Assembly: GCA_019232725.1 (NCBI GenBank)
Contig: JAFANK010000140.1
Location: 1 to 25,096, forward strand
DNA from: Vulcanimicrobiota bacterium
GTDB taxonomy: Bacteria > Vulcanimicrobiota > Vulcanimicrobiia > Eremiobacterales > Eremiobacteraceae
Reading direction: 5' to 3'
Length of the DNA stretch: 25,096 nt
Part shown: positions 14,714 to 22,229 of the stretch, in pieces
How the letters are laid out: every line of letters begins with the position of its first letter
Numbering within the stretch: the stretch's first letter is position 1
Made by a program: the position numbers and the translations under genes
Notes under the pieces: model-generated
The model's input: only the letters and a program-made list of their open reading frames with translations
What the model was told of the DNA's origin: nothing
Database searches by the model: none

Positions 14714-15286
14714 ATGGATGTGCGCCACTTTCTCAAGCTGGTCACCGCGACGGTGATGCTTGCAGCGGCCATTGCCGCACCTGCCGCTGCCATCGAGCAT
14801 GGCGATACGCCGCAAAACGACGAGACGCGCGATAACCTGATCAGCGAAGGAACGCTGGTCCGGATCTCGATCCTGCAGACGATCACGACTGCGCATTGCA
14901 CGAACAATCAGAAGTTCACATTCCGCGTCATCGATGACGTCAAAGCCGGCTCCCGCGTCGCCATCCCCGCGGGCACGACCGGATCAGGTAGGGTCACGCT
15001 GTGTCAACCGGCGCACGGTGGACGCCAAAACGGCCGGCTCGGCGTGGAATTCGATCCGCTTCTGTTGGGCGACGGCACGCAAGTGCTCGTGGCCATCACG
15101 CGCGACAGCGTCGCTGCCGATGCCAATGAGAAGAACGGCACTGCACCGGCCGTCGAAGATATCGCGAACATGATGGTGCCGGGATTCTTTTTGATCGACT
15201 ACCTGCGTAAAGGCGATGATGTGACGCTGTCGGCCAATCAGCCGTTCCATCTCGCCGTGACCGAAGACGCGTTCTTGTCGCAGTAG
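14714..15286 (+). CDS. Secreted protein of unknown function
   Basis: A 190-residue exported protein that I cannot name. Residues 1-26 are a signal peptide (basic MDVRHFLK, then a hydrophobic core, then APAAA as a likely signal peptidase I site). The mature part has two similar beta-rich units: LVRISILQTITTA with VAIPAGTTGSGRVTL, and a later region ending LRKGDDVTLSANQPFHLAV. This pattern (a cost-free AGT-type turn followed by GxV) recurs in unnamed bacterial periplasmic proteins. Cysteines 62 and 97 could form a disulfide. The frame is open upstream into the nuclease gene, but the ATG at 14714 is directly before the signal peptide and is the clear start. No function is inferred from its neighbours. 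Confidence 0.78.
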   Translation: MDVRHFLKLVTATVMLAAAIAAPAAAIEHGDTPQNDETRDNLISEGTLVRISILQTITTAHCTNNQKFTFRVIDDVKAGSRVAIPAGTTGSGRVTLCQPAHGGRQNGRLGVEFDPLLLGDGTQVLVAITRDSVAADANEKNGTAPAVEDIANMMVPGFFLIDYLRKGDDVTLSANQPFHLAVTEDAFLSQ

Positions 15287-15295
15287 GCGGGCGGC

Positions 15296-16036
15296 CTAGC
15301 CGGGCGCGACGATGGTGTTGCGCAGCACCCCGATGCTCTCGATCTCGACCTCCACGACGTCGCCTGGTTGCACCGGGCCGACGCCGGCTGGTGTGCCGGT
15401 TGAAATCACATCACCCGGCTCGAGAGTGAACGCTGCTGAGACGTACTCCACGAGCGCCGGCACGTCGAACACCAGCGAGGCTGTCGTGGCGTCCTGTTTG
15501 ACGACGCCGTTAAGGCGTGTGCGCAAACGCAGGTCGCTTGGTTCGATGCCGCTTGCGATGCATGGTCCGATCGGCGCAAACCCGTCAAACCCTTTGGCGC
15601 GTGCCCACTGCCCGTCGGTGCGCTGGAGATCGCGCGCGGTGAAGTCGTTGCAAATGGTGTAGCCCATGATGACCTCGTGCGCGCGCGACCGGGGCACCGC
15701 TTTGCAGCGCACTCCGATGACGACGCCCAGCTCGCCCTCGTAATCCACACGCTGGCTGTGCACGGGATAGGTGACAGCGCCATTGTGATGATTGAGCGCT
15801 GACGATGGTTTGAAGAAGAGCAACGGTTCCGCCGGCAGTGGGTTAGCGAGCTCGGCTGCGTGGTCGGCGTAGTTGCGGCCGATGCCGATGATCTTCGATG
15901 GGATACATGGCGGCAAGAATGTCACTGATGCAAGGGATGCGCGCCCGCCTGTATAGATGAACGCGTCGTCCTCGATCGTGCCCTCGCGCGCTGTGCCATC
16001 GATGAGACAGCGCGCGCTGCGCCGGATAGTCGACAT
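15296..16036 (-). CDS. Fumarylacetoacetate hydrolase (FAH) family protein
   Basis: A 246-residue FAH-fold enzyme. Family members hydrolyse or decarboxylate diketo acids such as fumarylpyruvate, acylpyruvates or oxaloacetate using Mg2+. Visible elements are IIGIGRNYADHAAEL (49-63), LFFKPSSAL, the metal ligands E100 and E102 (DYEGELGVVIG), D131 (CNDFTARDLQ), a Lys in RAKGFDGFAPIGP, and STGTPAGVGP near the C-terminus. All are typical of the FAHD1/acylpyruvase-like group. The ATG at 16036 gives a normal N-terminal lead. It is divergent from the flavin reductase gene, sharing an 83-bp region with a perfect palindrome. Its 3' end faces the secreted protein gene at 9 bp. The exact substrate cannot be told from sequence. 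Confidence 0.9.
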   Translation of the reverse strand: MSTIRRSARCLIDGTAREGTIEDDAFIYTGGRASLASVTFLPPCIPSKIIGIGRNYADHAAELANPLPAEPLLFFKPSSALNHHNGAVTYPVHSQRVDYEGELGVVIGVRCKAVPRSRAHEVIMGYTICNDFTARDLQRTDGQWARAKGFDGFAPIGPCIASGIEPSDLRLRTRLNGVVKQDATTASLVFDVPALVEYVSAAFTLEPGDVISTGTPAGVGPVQPGDVVEVEIESIGVLRNTIVAPG

Positions 16037-16053
16037 GATGGCAGCGCTTTTTT

Positions 16054-16065
16054 CGCATGCATGCG
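16054..16065. promoter_or_regulatory. Perfect 12-bp palindrome between divergent genes
   Basis: CGCATGCATGCG is a perfect palindrome in the 83-bp region between the FAH-family gene (-) and the flavin reductase gene (+), 18 bp upstream of the FAH ATG. A run of six T lies beside it (16048-16053). It is a plausible operator for a dimeric regulator. The regulator is not visible. Confidence 0.35.
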
Positions 16066-16119
16066 CCGTTCCTCGGCACGGCGACAGGCGCGCCTTGCAG
16101 CCACGGGCAAGTAGGGCCC

Positions 16120-17523
16120 ATGAGCGGACAACACGCGTTTGATTTGTGCGTGCTCGGTGGTGGCAGCGCTGGCTTTGCGGGAGCGACCACAGCGCGCGGT
16201 TTGGGCAAGACGGTGGCCATCATCGATGGCACGGGCCCGCTCGCCGGGCTGTGCATCCTGCGCGGCTGTATGCCATCGAAGACGTTGATCCGATCGGCTG
16301 AAATCGCACATCTCATGAAGGTCGCGCCCACCCTTGGCGTGATCCCAAGTGCGGTTCGCATCGACGTTCCCGCCATGGTCGCCCGCAAGCGCCACATCAT
16401 CGGTGAATTCGCCGACGATCGGATCAAGGGGCTCGAAAAATTTCCGCTTTTCCGCGGCGCGCCATGCTTTACGGGGCCGGCGCAAGTGCAGGTCGACGAC
16501 GACACGATCGAGGCTGAGCGCTTCTTAGTCGCTACGGGTTCGCACATCCACCTGCCGCCGATCGAGGGTCTCGCGGAGACGGGGTACCTCACGAGCGATG
16601 ACGTTTTGGAACTGGACCTCTTGCCGAAGACCGTGATCGTGTTGGGAGCCGGCGACGTCGCTGTCGAGTTGGCCCAGTATCTCGTGCGCGTCGGCGTGGA
16701 CACAACTATCGTGCAACGCGGCGCCACGTTGTTGTCGGGCGAAGATCCAGATGTGGGCCAGGCCGTGCGCGAAGCGCTCGAGGCCGACGGCATTCGTGTG
16801 CATACTGGTGCGCTCGTACAGCGTGTGGAGCGCCATGGCAAGGCGAAGCGCGTGATCGCTAAGACGGCAGACGGTGAGCTTGCAGTCGAGGCCGAGGACA
16901 TCTTCGCAGCGCTCGGACGGCGTCCCAATGTCGAGGGTTTTGGTTTCGACGTCGCCGGCATCTCCTACGATGCCAATGGCGTGAAGATCGATGAGTACAT
17001 GCGCACGACCAATCCGCGGATTTTCGCGGCCGGCGATGCGACCGGGATGAACGAGCTCGTACATGTCGCAGTGTACGGAGGGGCACTTGCGGTGGCGAAT
17101 GCCTTCGCCTCCTCGCCGCGACGATTGAATGTGGATCTCTGGGCTTCGCGAGCCGTATTCACCGATCCACAAGTGGGGATCGCCGGCTTGACCGAGCGGC
17201 AATGCCGAGAGCGGGGCATCGCCTATGCGGTCGCACGATATCCGTTCAACGATCTCGGCAAAGCGATCACGGCGGAACTCACACAAGGGTTCGTCAAGAT
17301 GCTGGCCGCGCTCGACGGCCGCATTCTGGGCGTCACGATCGTGGGCGCTGAAGCGTCCGATCTGATCGCCGAGGCGATCGCGCTCGTGTACTTCGGTGCG
17401 CGCTGTCATGACGTCTTGGAGATGCCGCACCTGCATCCGACGCTGGCCGAGATCATCACCTACCCAGCCGAAGAGCTCTGCGAGAAGATTGAACATCAGC
17501 AGCATGCCGTCGTCACGCCGTAG
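16120..17523 (+). CDS. FAD-dependent pyridine nucleotide-disulfide oxidoreductase (class I)
   Basis: A 467-residue flavoprotein of the dihydrolipoamide dehydrogenase/mercuric reductase/glutathione reductase family. It has the FAD motif GGGSAG (13-18), redox-active C45 and C50 in GLCILRGCMPSK, the NAD(P)-binding GAGDVAVELA, and RIFAAGDATG for the second FAD contact. The C-terminal His-Glu pair of the partner subunit is in HLHPTLAEII, so the active site is complete. The dimerisation domain fills the last 110 residues. No 2-oxoacid dehydrogenase genes are adjacent, so lipoamide dehydrogenase is not supported over other substrates. An ATG at 16057 would add 21 residues. The ATG at 16120, next to the first beta strand, is preferred. 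Confidence 0.9.
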   Translation: MSGQHAFDLCVLGGGSAGFAGATTARGLGKTVAIIDGTGPLAGLCILRGCMPSKTLIRSAEIAHLMKVAPTLGVIPSAVRIDVPAMVARKRHIIGEFADDRIKGLEKFPLFRGAPCFTGPAQVQVDDDTIEAERFLVATGSHIHLPPIEGLAETGYLTSDDVLELDLLPKTVIVLGAGDVAVELAQYLVRVGVDTTIVQRGATLLSGEDPDVGQAVREALEADGIRVHTGALVQRVERHGKAKRVIAKTADGELAVEAEDIFAALGRRPNVEGFGFDVAGISYDANGVKIDEYMRTTNPRIFAAGDATGMNELVHVAVYGGALAVANAFASSPRRLNVDLWASRAVFTDPQVGIAGLTERQCRERGIAYAVARYPFNDLGKAITAELTQGFVKMLAALDGRILGVTIVGAEASDLIAEAIALVYFGARCHDVLEMPHLHPTLAEIITYPAEELCEKIEHQQHAVVTP

Positions 17524-17550
17524 TACTACGCATCGTGCCGGGAGCGCAAA

Positions 17551-17575
17551 GTCGCGCGTTTCTCAGACGCGCGAC
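17551..17575 (+). terminator. Stem-loop after the flavin reductase gene
   Basis: GTCGCGCGT (17551-17559) and ACGCGCGAC (17567-17575) form a perfect 9-bp stem with a TTCTCAG loop, 27 nt after the stop codon. GTGCC (17535-17539) and GGCAC (17576-17580) can extend it across an 11-nt bulge. No T-run follows. It is a likely U-less intrinsic terminator. Confidence 0.55.
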
Positions 17576-17635
17576 GGCACAACTCCTTCGCACAAACGTG
17601 ATGACGGCTCGCAGCGAGTGGGCGCCGATCTTGCC

Positions 17636-18415
17636 ATGTATCGCAAACCGCGACTGTATGACATCGCCTTTGGATTCCGCGATATAGCGGCCGAGTGTCG
17701 CGGGCTATTGCAGCTCGCGCGCCGCCACGGCGTACCGGCGCCGAAAAGCGCGATTGAGCTTGCGTGCGGACCCGCGCACCACTTGCGCGAGCTTGCCCGG
17801 CGCGGGATGCGCTGCACGGGCATCGACATCAATGCCGAGATGCTCGCCTATGCGGCCGCGTTGTGCCGGCGGAATCACGTCAGGGTCGAGCTGCGCCGCG
17901 GTGATATGCGCACGTTTCACCTCACGCGGCGTGCAGATCTGGTGTTGTGCCTGTTCGACTCGTTCGCGCAGTGCGCAACCGAGCGCGATGCTATCGAGAC
18001 ACTACGAGCTTCAGCGCGAGCGCTCAAGCGGGGCGGCTTGTTGATAGTCGAATTCACGCACCCGGCCGACTATTTCGGCCGCGGCAGAAGCCGGACATCG
18101 GAACGCTGGACGCAACGCGACGGCGATACGTCTGTGCGGACGCGGTTTTCGATCACTCGTTGCGATCCGGTGGCCGAGACGTTCATCGCAAGCATGACCA
18201 TAGAGCCGGTAGGCCGTAACGGCAAACGACCGCATCGAAACGAGCGGTTAGAGATGCGCTGGTTACAGCACATGTGGATGCGAGGCGGGTTTCAGTACGT
18301 GGCCCTGGCAAGCGGCGCATTCGAGATCGTTGGCTGGTATGGGGATATCGATCCCGTCATGGCGCTCACCGACCCGCAAGCGTGGCGCATGATCGCGGTC
18401 CTGCGCAAGCGCTGA
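17636..18415 (+). CDS. Class I SAM-dependent methyltransferase
   Basis: A 259-residue Rossmann-fold methyltransferase. Motif I is ELACGPAHHL (41-50), followed by GIDIN (62-66) with the ribose-binding acidic residue, GDM (89-91), and motif IV DLVLCLFDSF (101-110). The post-motif KRGGLLIVEFTHP (131-143) is also typical. The family (Methyltransf_25 type) includes methylation of small molecules and lipids; substrate unknown. The reading frame extends upstream to 17396, through the terminator-like hairpin and into the flavin reductase gene. The ATG at 17636, directly before a conserved-looking MYRKPRLYD start, is preferred; a GTG at 17618 is possible. Two nucleotides separate it from the 2-hydroxyacid dehydrogenase gene, suggesting one transcript. 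Confidence 0.85.
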   Translation: MYRKPRLYDIAFGFRDIAAECRGLLQLARRHGVPAPKSAIELACGPAHHLRELARRGMRCTGIDINAEMLAYAAALCRRNHVRVELRRGDMRTFHLTRRADLVLCLFDSFAQCATERDAIETLRASARALKRGGLLIVEFTHPADYFGRGRSRTSERWTQRDGDTSVRTRFSITRCDPVAETFIASMTIEPVGRNGKRPHRNERLEMRWLQHMWMRGGFQYVALASGAFEIVGWYGDIDPVMALTDPQAWRMIAVLRKR

Positions 18416-18417
18416 CG

Positions 18418-19392
18418 ATGCTCGTCGTCACGGTGGACTTCATGTGGCACGATGCGCTGGCGGCGCTCCTCGCACCGTCATGCACCGTACGCGCTGCGCC
18501 CAAAGCTGCGGCGGAACGCGACGCGGCGCTTGCAAACGCTGAGGTCTTGGTGAGCGCTGTCTTCACACACGCGATGGCTGCGGTGTGCAAGCAATTGCGT
18601 TTGCTCGTCTGCCCGCCGGCTGGCACCGAGCGCATCGACCGCGCAGCACTGCCGAACGGCGTGAGACTGGAAAATGGCACGGGCCACGAGATCCCTATGG
18701 CGGAATACGTGATGGGATGCTGCGTCGCGCTGCGACAGCATCTGTTGCAAGGTGATGCAGCGCTACGCCGTGGGCGCTGGACGTACGGTTTTCAGGGCGG
18801 TGACGGTATGCAAAGTGAGCTGTATGGCTCACGGCTCGGCCTCATCGGGTTCGGCGGCATCGCTCATGAGATCATCGTGCGGGCGACGGCCTTCGGGATG
18901 ACGTGCTCAGCGGTGACGATGCACCCGGCGGCGCACGCGACGCGCGCCGGGGAAGTCGCGTTTTTGGGGTCGCTCGAGCGCGCGGACGACATCGATCGGG
19001 TCGTCGGTTCAGCCGATCAGCTCGTCATCTGCTGCGAGCTATCCGCGACGACGAAAGGATTGATGGATGCGCGACGGCTACGGCTCATGAAGCCCAATGC
19101 AGTGCTGATCAACGTCGCGCGCGGTGGCATCGTCGTCGAAGCGGATCTATTCGATGCGCTCAAGGAACGCCGCATCGCCGGTGCGGCGCTCGACGTGTGG
19201 TACCGCTATCCACAAGAGCCAAAAGACGAATGTCTGCCGGCCGGCGTGCCGTTCTGGGAACTGGACAACGTCATCATGACGCCGCACGCGAGCGGTTGGA
19301 CCGAGGCGGCGAAGAAGCGCCGGCTCGAGGCGATGGCGCGCGCGATCAACGAGCTCGCACACGCGGAGGCTCTGTATGGTCGGCACTCTTAG
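18418..19392 (+). CDS. D-isomer-specific 2-hydroxyacid dehydrogenase family protein
   Basis: A 324-residue NAD(P)-dependent dehydrogenase of the D-2-hydroxyacid family. The nucleotide-binding loop is GFGGIAHEI (144-152). The catalytic Arg is R235 in NVARGGIV, and the general acid/base His is H290 in TPHASGWT. The Glu appears as E267 within DVWYRYPQEP, where the usual DVFxxEP spacing is longer by two residues. A variant substrate pocket is likely. The family spans phosphoglycerate, glyoxylate, phosphite and D-lactate dehydrogenases, and substrate cannot be chosen here. The frame is open upstream into the methyltransferase, but the ATG at 18418 gives the proper first strand (MLVVTVDF). A terminator-like hairpin covers its stop codon. 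Confidence 0.88.
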   Translation: MLVVTVDFMWHDALAALLAPSCTVRAAPKAAAERDAALANAEVLVSAVFTHAMAAVCKQLRLLVCPPAGTERIDRAALPNGVRLENGTGHEIPMAEYVMGCCVALRQHLLQGDAALRRGRWTYGFQGGDGMQSELYGSRLGLIGFGGIAHEIIVRATAFGMTCSAVTMHPAAHATRAGEVAFLGSLERADDIDRVVGSADQLVICCELSATTKGLMDARRLRLMKPNAVLINVARGGIVVEADLFDALKERRIAGAALDVWYRYPQEPKDECLPAGVPFWELDNVIMTPHASGWTEAAKKRRLEAMARAINELAHAEALYGRHS

Positions 19393-19400
19393 TGCCGACC
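19378..19400. terminator. Bidirectional stem-loop between convergent genes
   Basis: GGTCGGCACT (19378-19387) and AGTGCCGACC (19391-19400) make a perfect 10-bp stem with a CTT loop. It contains the TAG of the dehydrogenase (19390-19392) and touches the stop codon of the convergent glycosylase (19400-19402). There is no T-run on either side. It is well placed for a bidirectional terminator. Confidence 0.6.
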
Positions 19401-20110
19401 TAGATTCCTCTCAAGAGCTTTTGTGCGCGAACAAAAATGCCATCGAGCATTTCTTGGGTCAATTTGCCAGTGTTCGTGTTCTGACGGCTCGGATGATAAC
19501 TGCAGATGACGATCAGGCCTGGCCGGCCCGAAGCCGTCAGGCGATGTTCGGCCCCATGCCCAAATGATAGCGGACGCGGACCGCTATAGCCGCGCTCGCG
19601 CAAGCGCGCGATGACATTGTCGAAGCCTATCTTCCCCAGGGCGACGACGATGCGCAAGCGCGTAAGCAGCGCGAGTTCGGCGCGTAGGTGCACCGCGCAG
19701 CGCTGCAACTGCCGAGGCGTCGGCCTGTTGCCAGGTGGAGCGCACCGCAAAGCCGCGGACATGAACGCGTCGCGCAGCGCGAAGCCGTCACCACGCCGCA
19801 CTGAGGTCGGTTGGCTGGCAAATCCGGCGCGATATAAGGCACGTGCGAGAAAGACCGCGGAACCATCGCCCGTGAACATGCGGCCCGTGCGATTGCCCCC
19901 ATGCGCCGCAGGTGCCAGGCCCATGATGAGTACGCGCGCTGACGCTTGACCAATGCTCGGCACCGGCTGCCCCCAGTACGTCTGGCCGGCGAACTCGCGC
20001 TTTTTCTCTCGGGCGATGGCCGCGCAATAGCTACGCAGCTCAGGGCATCGCGTGCACGCGATAATATCCGATCTGATCGCCGAAAGCCGAGAAGTCGTGC
20101 GGACTCCCAT
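19400..20110 (-). CDS. Family 5 uracil-DNA glycosylase (UdgB type)
   Basis: A 236-residue DNA repair glycosylase. Motif GLAPAAHGGNRTGRMFTGD (64-82) and HPSRQNTNTGKLT (206-218) are the two signature motifs of family 5 (UDGb), which lacks the usual catalytic Asp/Asn of family 1. Four cysteines, C19, C22, C123 and C138, match the iron-sulfur cluster ligands of families 4 and 5, including LRCAPPGNRPTP. Family 5 enzymes excise uracil, hypoxanthine and related lesions, and are known mainly from thermophiles and actinobacteria. The longer frame (to 20305) overlaps the potassium channel gene. The ATG at 20110, 13 nt after that gene's stop codon, is the natural start. It is probably co-transcribed with the channel gene. 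Confidence 0.92.
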   Translation of the reverse strand: MGVRTTSRLSAIRSDIIACTRCPELRSYCAAIAREKKREFAGQTYWGQPVPSIGQASARVLIMGLAPAAHGGNRTGRMFTGDGSAVFLARALYRAGFASQPTSVRRGDGFALRDAFMSAALRCAPPGNRPTPRQLQRCAVHLRAELALLTRLRIVVALGKIGFDNVIARLRERGYSGPRPLSFGHGAEHRLTASGRPGLIVICSYHPSRQNTNTGKLTQEMLDGIFVRAQKLLRGI

Positions 20111-20123
20111 ACGTTCCGATTCG

Positions 20124-21200
20124 CTACGCTTCGTGTCGGCTCGAGCCCAGCGGCGACCGGTCGCCGATCCATTGCGCCGGCGTGATGGCCCAGTACCGGG
20201 CCATGTTGTTGAGCGTGCCGGCATATTCCGAGCGCAGGCGGCAGAACGTCTCCCAGGATTGTTCTTCGCCAGCGAGGGCATAGCCAACTGACCGCAGACG
20301 CTCACGCGCCGCCTGGAACTCCGATCGTTCGACTAAGACGTTAGGTTCGGCGAGCAGTCCGAAGTATTTGGCGAGGTCGAAGGTGAGATGCGCCCCAACG
20401 CTGTGCATCAAAAACGCTTGGCCCTTGGGAATATCCTCCGTTGCCGCAATAGCGAGCGTCGCCGCGTCGAGCAACGCGCCCAGCGCAGAGATCCAGGACA
20501 CGTCGACGTGACTTGAGCGGAAATAGCACAAAACCGGATAAGCGAGGTGCGTGTCAAGCACCTCGGCACACCATGTCTGCGCTTCCTGGAACAGGCGCGG
20601 CAAGTCGTGCACGAGGTCGAGCGTGGCATGTGTTTCGAGCAGCGCCAGCCCAGATGCAGGTGAACTCCCGCGAGCGTCAAGGGTCACGACAAAGACCTCC
20701 CGCCGCTGAAACGAGGCGAACAGGGAGAAGAGAAACGTCAAAACGACGGCGATCGTGGCGAGACCTGATGCTGCCGCCGCGATGGAGAAAAAGCGCGTGA
20801 CCCCGCTGTCCGCTACAAAATCGCCGTAACCAATGGTTAAAAGCGACGTACCGGCGTAATAGACCGCGGTGCCAAGGTCCTGCGCCGGGGGATGGATACC
20901 GCTGCGCAGACCAAAAAAGATAAGGCCGAAGCCGAGGATCAATCCGAAGACCCAAGCGCAGAACAGCAGCACCATGTTGAACGGTGCGAAGATACCGAGC
21001 AAAACCTCTCGACGCTGCGCGGGTTGAACGCCGATAAACGCGAAACGCCAGATGCGCCAGGTGTACCGGCGCAAGAGCGCGCTCACCATGACGATACTGC
21101 GGATGGGTCGGGGCACGATCACCGAAGCGAAGATGTCGAAGAGGATTGCGGCCACGATGACGCAGCCAAAGAAGACAGAAATGACGTCGGCGACTGGCAC
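20124..21200 (-). CDS. Potassium channel family protein (two-TM pore type)
   Basis: A 358-residue membrane protein with the K+ selectivity filter TIGYGD (122-127) in a pore helix (about 108-128). Membrane helices lie at about 5-28, 68-98 and 134-165. After the last helix, some 190 residues form a cytoplasmic domain that I do not recognise as RCK/TrkA-N. It ends with a helical part containing SWETFCRLRSEYAGTLNNMA. The start is the GTG at 21200 (MPVADVISVF), with no strong Shine-Dalgarno. It is divergent from the GNAT gene with a 64-bp gap, and the glycosylase gene follows 13 nt downstream. Gating signal and ion specificity beyond the filter are inferred, not shown. Confidence 0.87.
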   Translation of the reverse strand: MPVADVISVFFGCVIVAAILFDIFASVIVPRPIRSIVMVSALLRRYTWRIWRFAFIGVQPAQRREVLLGIFAPFNMVLLFCAWVFGLILGFGLIFFGLRSGIHPPAQDLGTAVYYAGTSLLTIGYGDFVADSGVTRFFSIAAAASGLATIAVVLTFLFSLFASFQRREVFVVTLDARGSSPASGLALLETHATLDLVHDLPRLFQEAQTWCAEVLDTHLAYPVLCYFRSSHVDVSWISALGALLDAATLAIAATEDIPKGQAFLMHSVGAHLTFDLAKYFGLLAEPNVLVERSEFQAARERLRSVGYALAGEEQSWETFCRLRSEYAGTLNNMARYWAITPAQWIGDRSPLGSSRHEA

Positions 21201-21264
21201 ACAGCGAGGTTTCCCGTGCAGCTAGCCTCGCCCTACCGGGGTCCAATGAGGCTCGCATAAACGC

Positions 21265-21786
21265 ATGGTGATCTTTGAAACGGAACGGCTACGGGTCCGC
21301 GAGCTGCAACAGAGCGATTTCCAAGGGCTCTATGCGATGTTCAACGATCCGTTGGTCATGCGCTATTATCCGAGCACCCGCGACGAGGGCGCAACTCAAG
21401 AGTGGCTGGACCGAATGATCGGATATTATACGGAGTCCGGATACGCGTTATGGGCGCTCGATCGTAAAGCGGATAACGCCTTCGTCGGGCAATGTGGGCT
21501 CTTGAAACAGAATGTCGACGGCCAGCAGGAGCTTGAGATCGGTTATCTTTTGAGCAGCGAGCACTGGCACCAAGGATACGCAACCGAGGCTGCGCGGGCA
21601 TGCAAGAGCTACGCGTTTGAAAAGCTCGGCCGGCCCTACGTCATCTCGCTCATTCGGCCTATCAACACCCCGTCGCGTGCGGTCGCCGAGCGCAACGGGA
21701 TGTCGGTGTGGAAGAAGACCGTGTTCCGGGGGTATGAAGCCCTTGTGTACCGCGTCGACGCAAAAAGTGAGGATGCTCCACGATGA
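21265..21786 (+). CDS. GNAT family N-acetyltransferase (RimJ/RimL-like)
   Basis: A 173-residue GNAT-fold acetyltransferase. It starts with the RimJ/RimL-like FETERLRVRELQQSDF (4-19). The acetyl-CoA-binding element is HQGYATEAA (102-110), preceded by the beta4 stretch LEIGYLLSSEHW. NTPSRAVAERNGM, the conserved segment after the pyrophosphate loop, is also present. The acceptor (ribosomal protein, polyamine or small molecule) is unknown. The ATG at 21265 follows a short structured 64-bp divergent region. The stop codon overlaps the ATG of the VOC gene (ATGA), so the two are translationally coupled. Confidence 0.88.
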   Translation: MVIFETERLRVRELQQSDFQGLYAMFNDPLVMRYYPSTRDEGATQEWLDRMIGYYTESGYALWALDRKADNAFVGQCGLLKQNVDGQQELEIGYLLSSEHWHQGYATEAARACKSYAFEKLGRPYVISLIRPINTPSRAVAERNGMSVWKKTVFRGYEALVYRVDAKSEDAPR

Positions 21787-22217
21787 GACGCTTCCATGGA
21801 TTTGATCATATCGATACGCGCGTGCGCACGCTCGCTTTAGTCGAGCCGTTTTACGATCGGTTGATGCCTGAGCTCGGGCTGCCGCGCAAGAATCATGCGC
21901 ATGTCGACGAGAACGGCGATTGGCACGAGCCGGATGAGGCACGGCCATACAATGCGGTGGAGTATTACGAGCCGATCGTAAGTGGCGGCGTCGTGTGCTT
22001 CATCGGGTTCATCGAGGACCGCGCTATGACGCCGACGTTGACGAGGATTGCGTTCCGCGTCAGTACGGTCGAAGATCTGCCGCGCTGGCATGAGGTGCTG
22101 ACCTCGATTGGCGCGAGCAACATCGAGTGGTCTGCCTCAGCGGAGTATCCCGCTATTTTTTTCGAAGATCCAGCCGGCACCAAGCTCGAGGTGGTCGCCC
22201 GCCGTCCGACACCGTAG
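21783..22217 (+). CDS. VOC superfamily protein (glyoxalase/bleomycin-resistance fold)
   Basis: A 144-residue single vicinal-oxygen-chelate domain. It begins FHGFDHIDTRVRTL (3-16), with the typical HI/D first strand and metal-ligand histidine position, and ends with the family strand IFFEDPAGTKLEVV. Family members are metal-dependent enzymes (glyoxalase I, dioxygenases, fosfomycin resistance) or drug-binding proteins. Nothing here selects one function. Its ATG overlaps the stop codon of the GNAT gene. Its 3' end faces the DUF155 gene across 12 bp. Confidence 0.82.
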   Translation: MRRFHGFDHIDTRVRTLALVEPFYDRLMPELGLPRKNHAHVDENGDWHEPDEARPYNAVEYYEPIVSGGVVCFIGFIEDRAMTPTLTRIAFRVSTVEDLPRWHEVLTSIGASNIEWSASAEYPAIFFEDPAGTKLEVVARRPTP

Positions 22218-22229
22218 GTTCGCTAACTG

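Noticed and set aside
16120..17523. Lipoamide dehydrogenase (lpdA) or mercuric reductase (merA) as a specific name
   Set aside because: The disulfide and His-Glu motifs are shared by the whole family. There are no 2-oxoacid dehydrogenase or mer genes nearby and no N-terminal metal-binding domain.
17396..17635. Upstream extension of the methyltransferase frame
   Set aside because: It crosses the terminator-like hairpin and the end of the flavin reductase gene; composition is Arg/Ser-rich shadow sequence.
20111..20305. Upstream extension of the uracil-DNA glycosylase frame
   Set aside because: It overlaps the end of the potassium channel gene and lacks family features; ATG 20110 is 13 nt after that gene's stop codon.
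21201..21264. AGCCTC/GAGGCT inverted repeat (21224-21229, 21248-21253) between the channel and GNAT genes
   Set aside because: Only 6 bp with an 18-nt loop; too weak in GC-rich DNA to call an operator without conservation.
22218..22229. Possible terminator between the VOC and DUF155 genes
   Set aside because: The pairing around CGCTA and TAGTGGCG is imperfect and the gap is only 12 bp.
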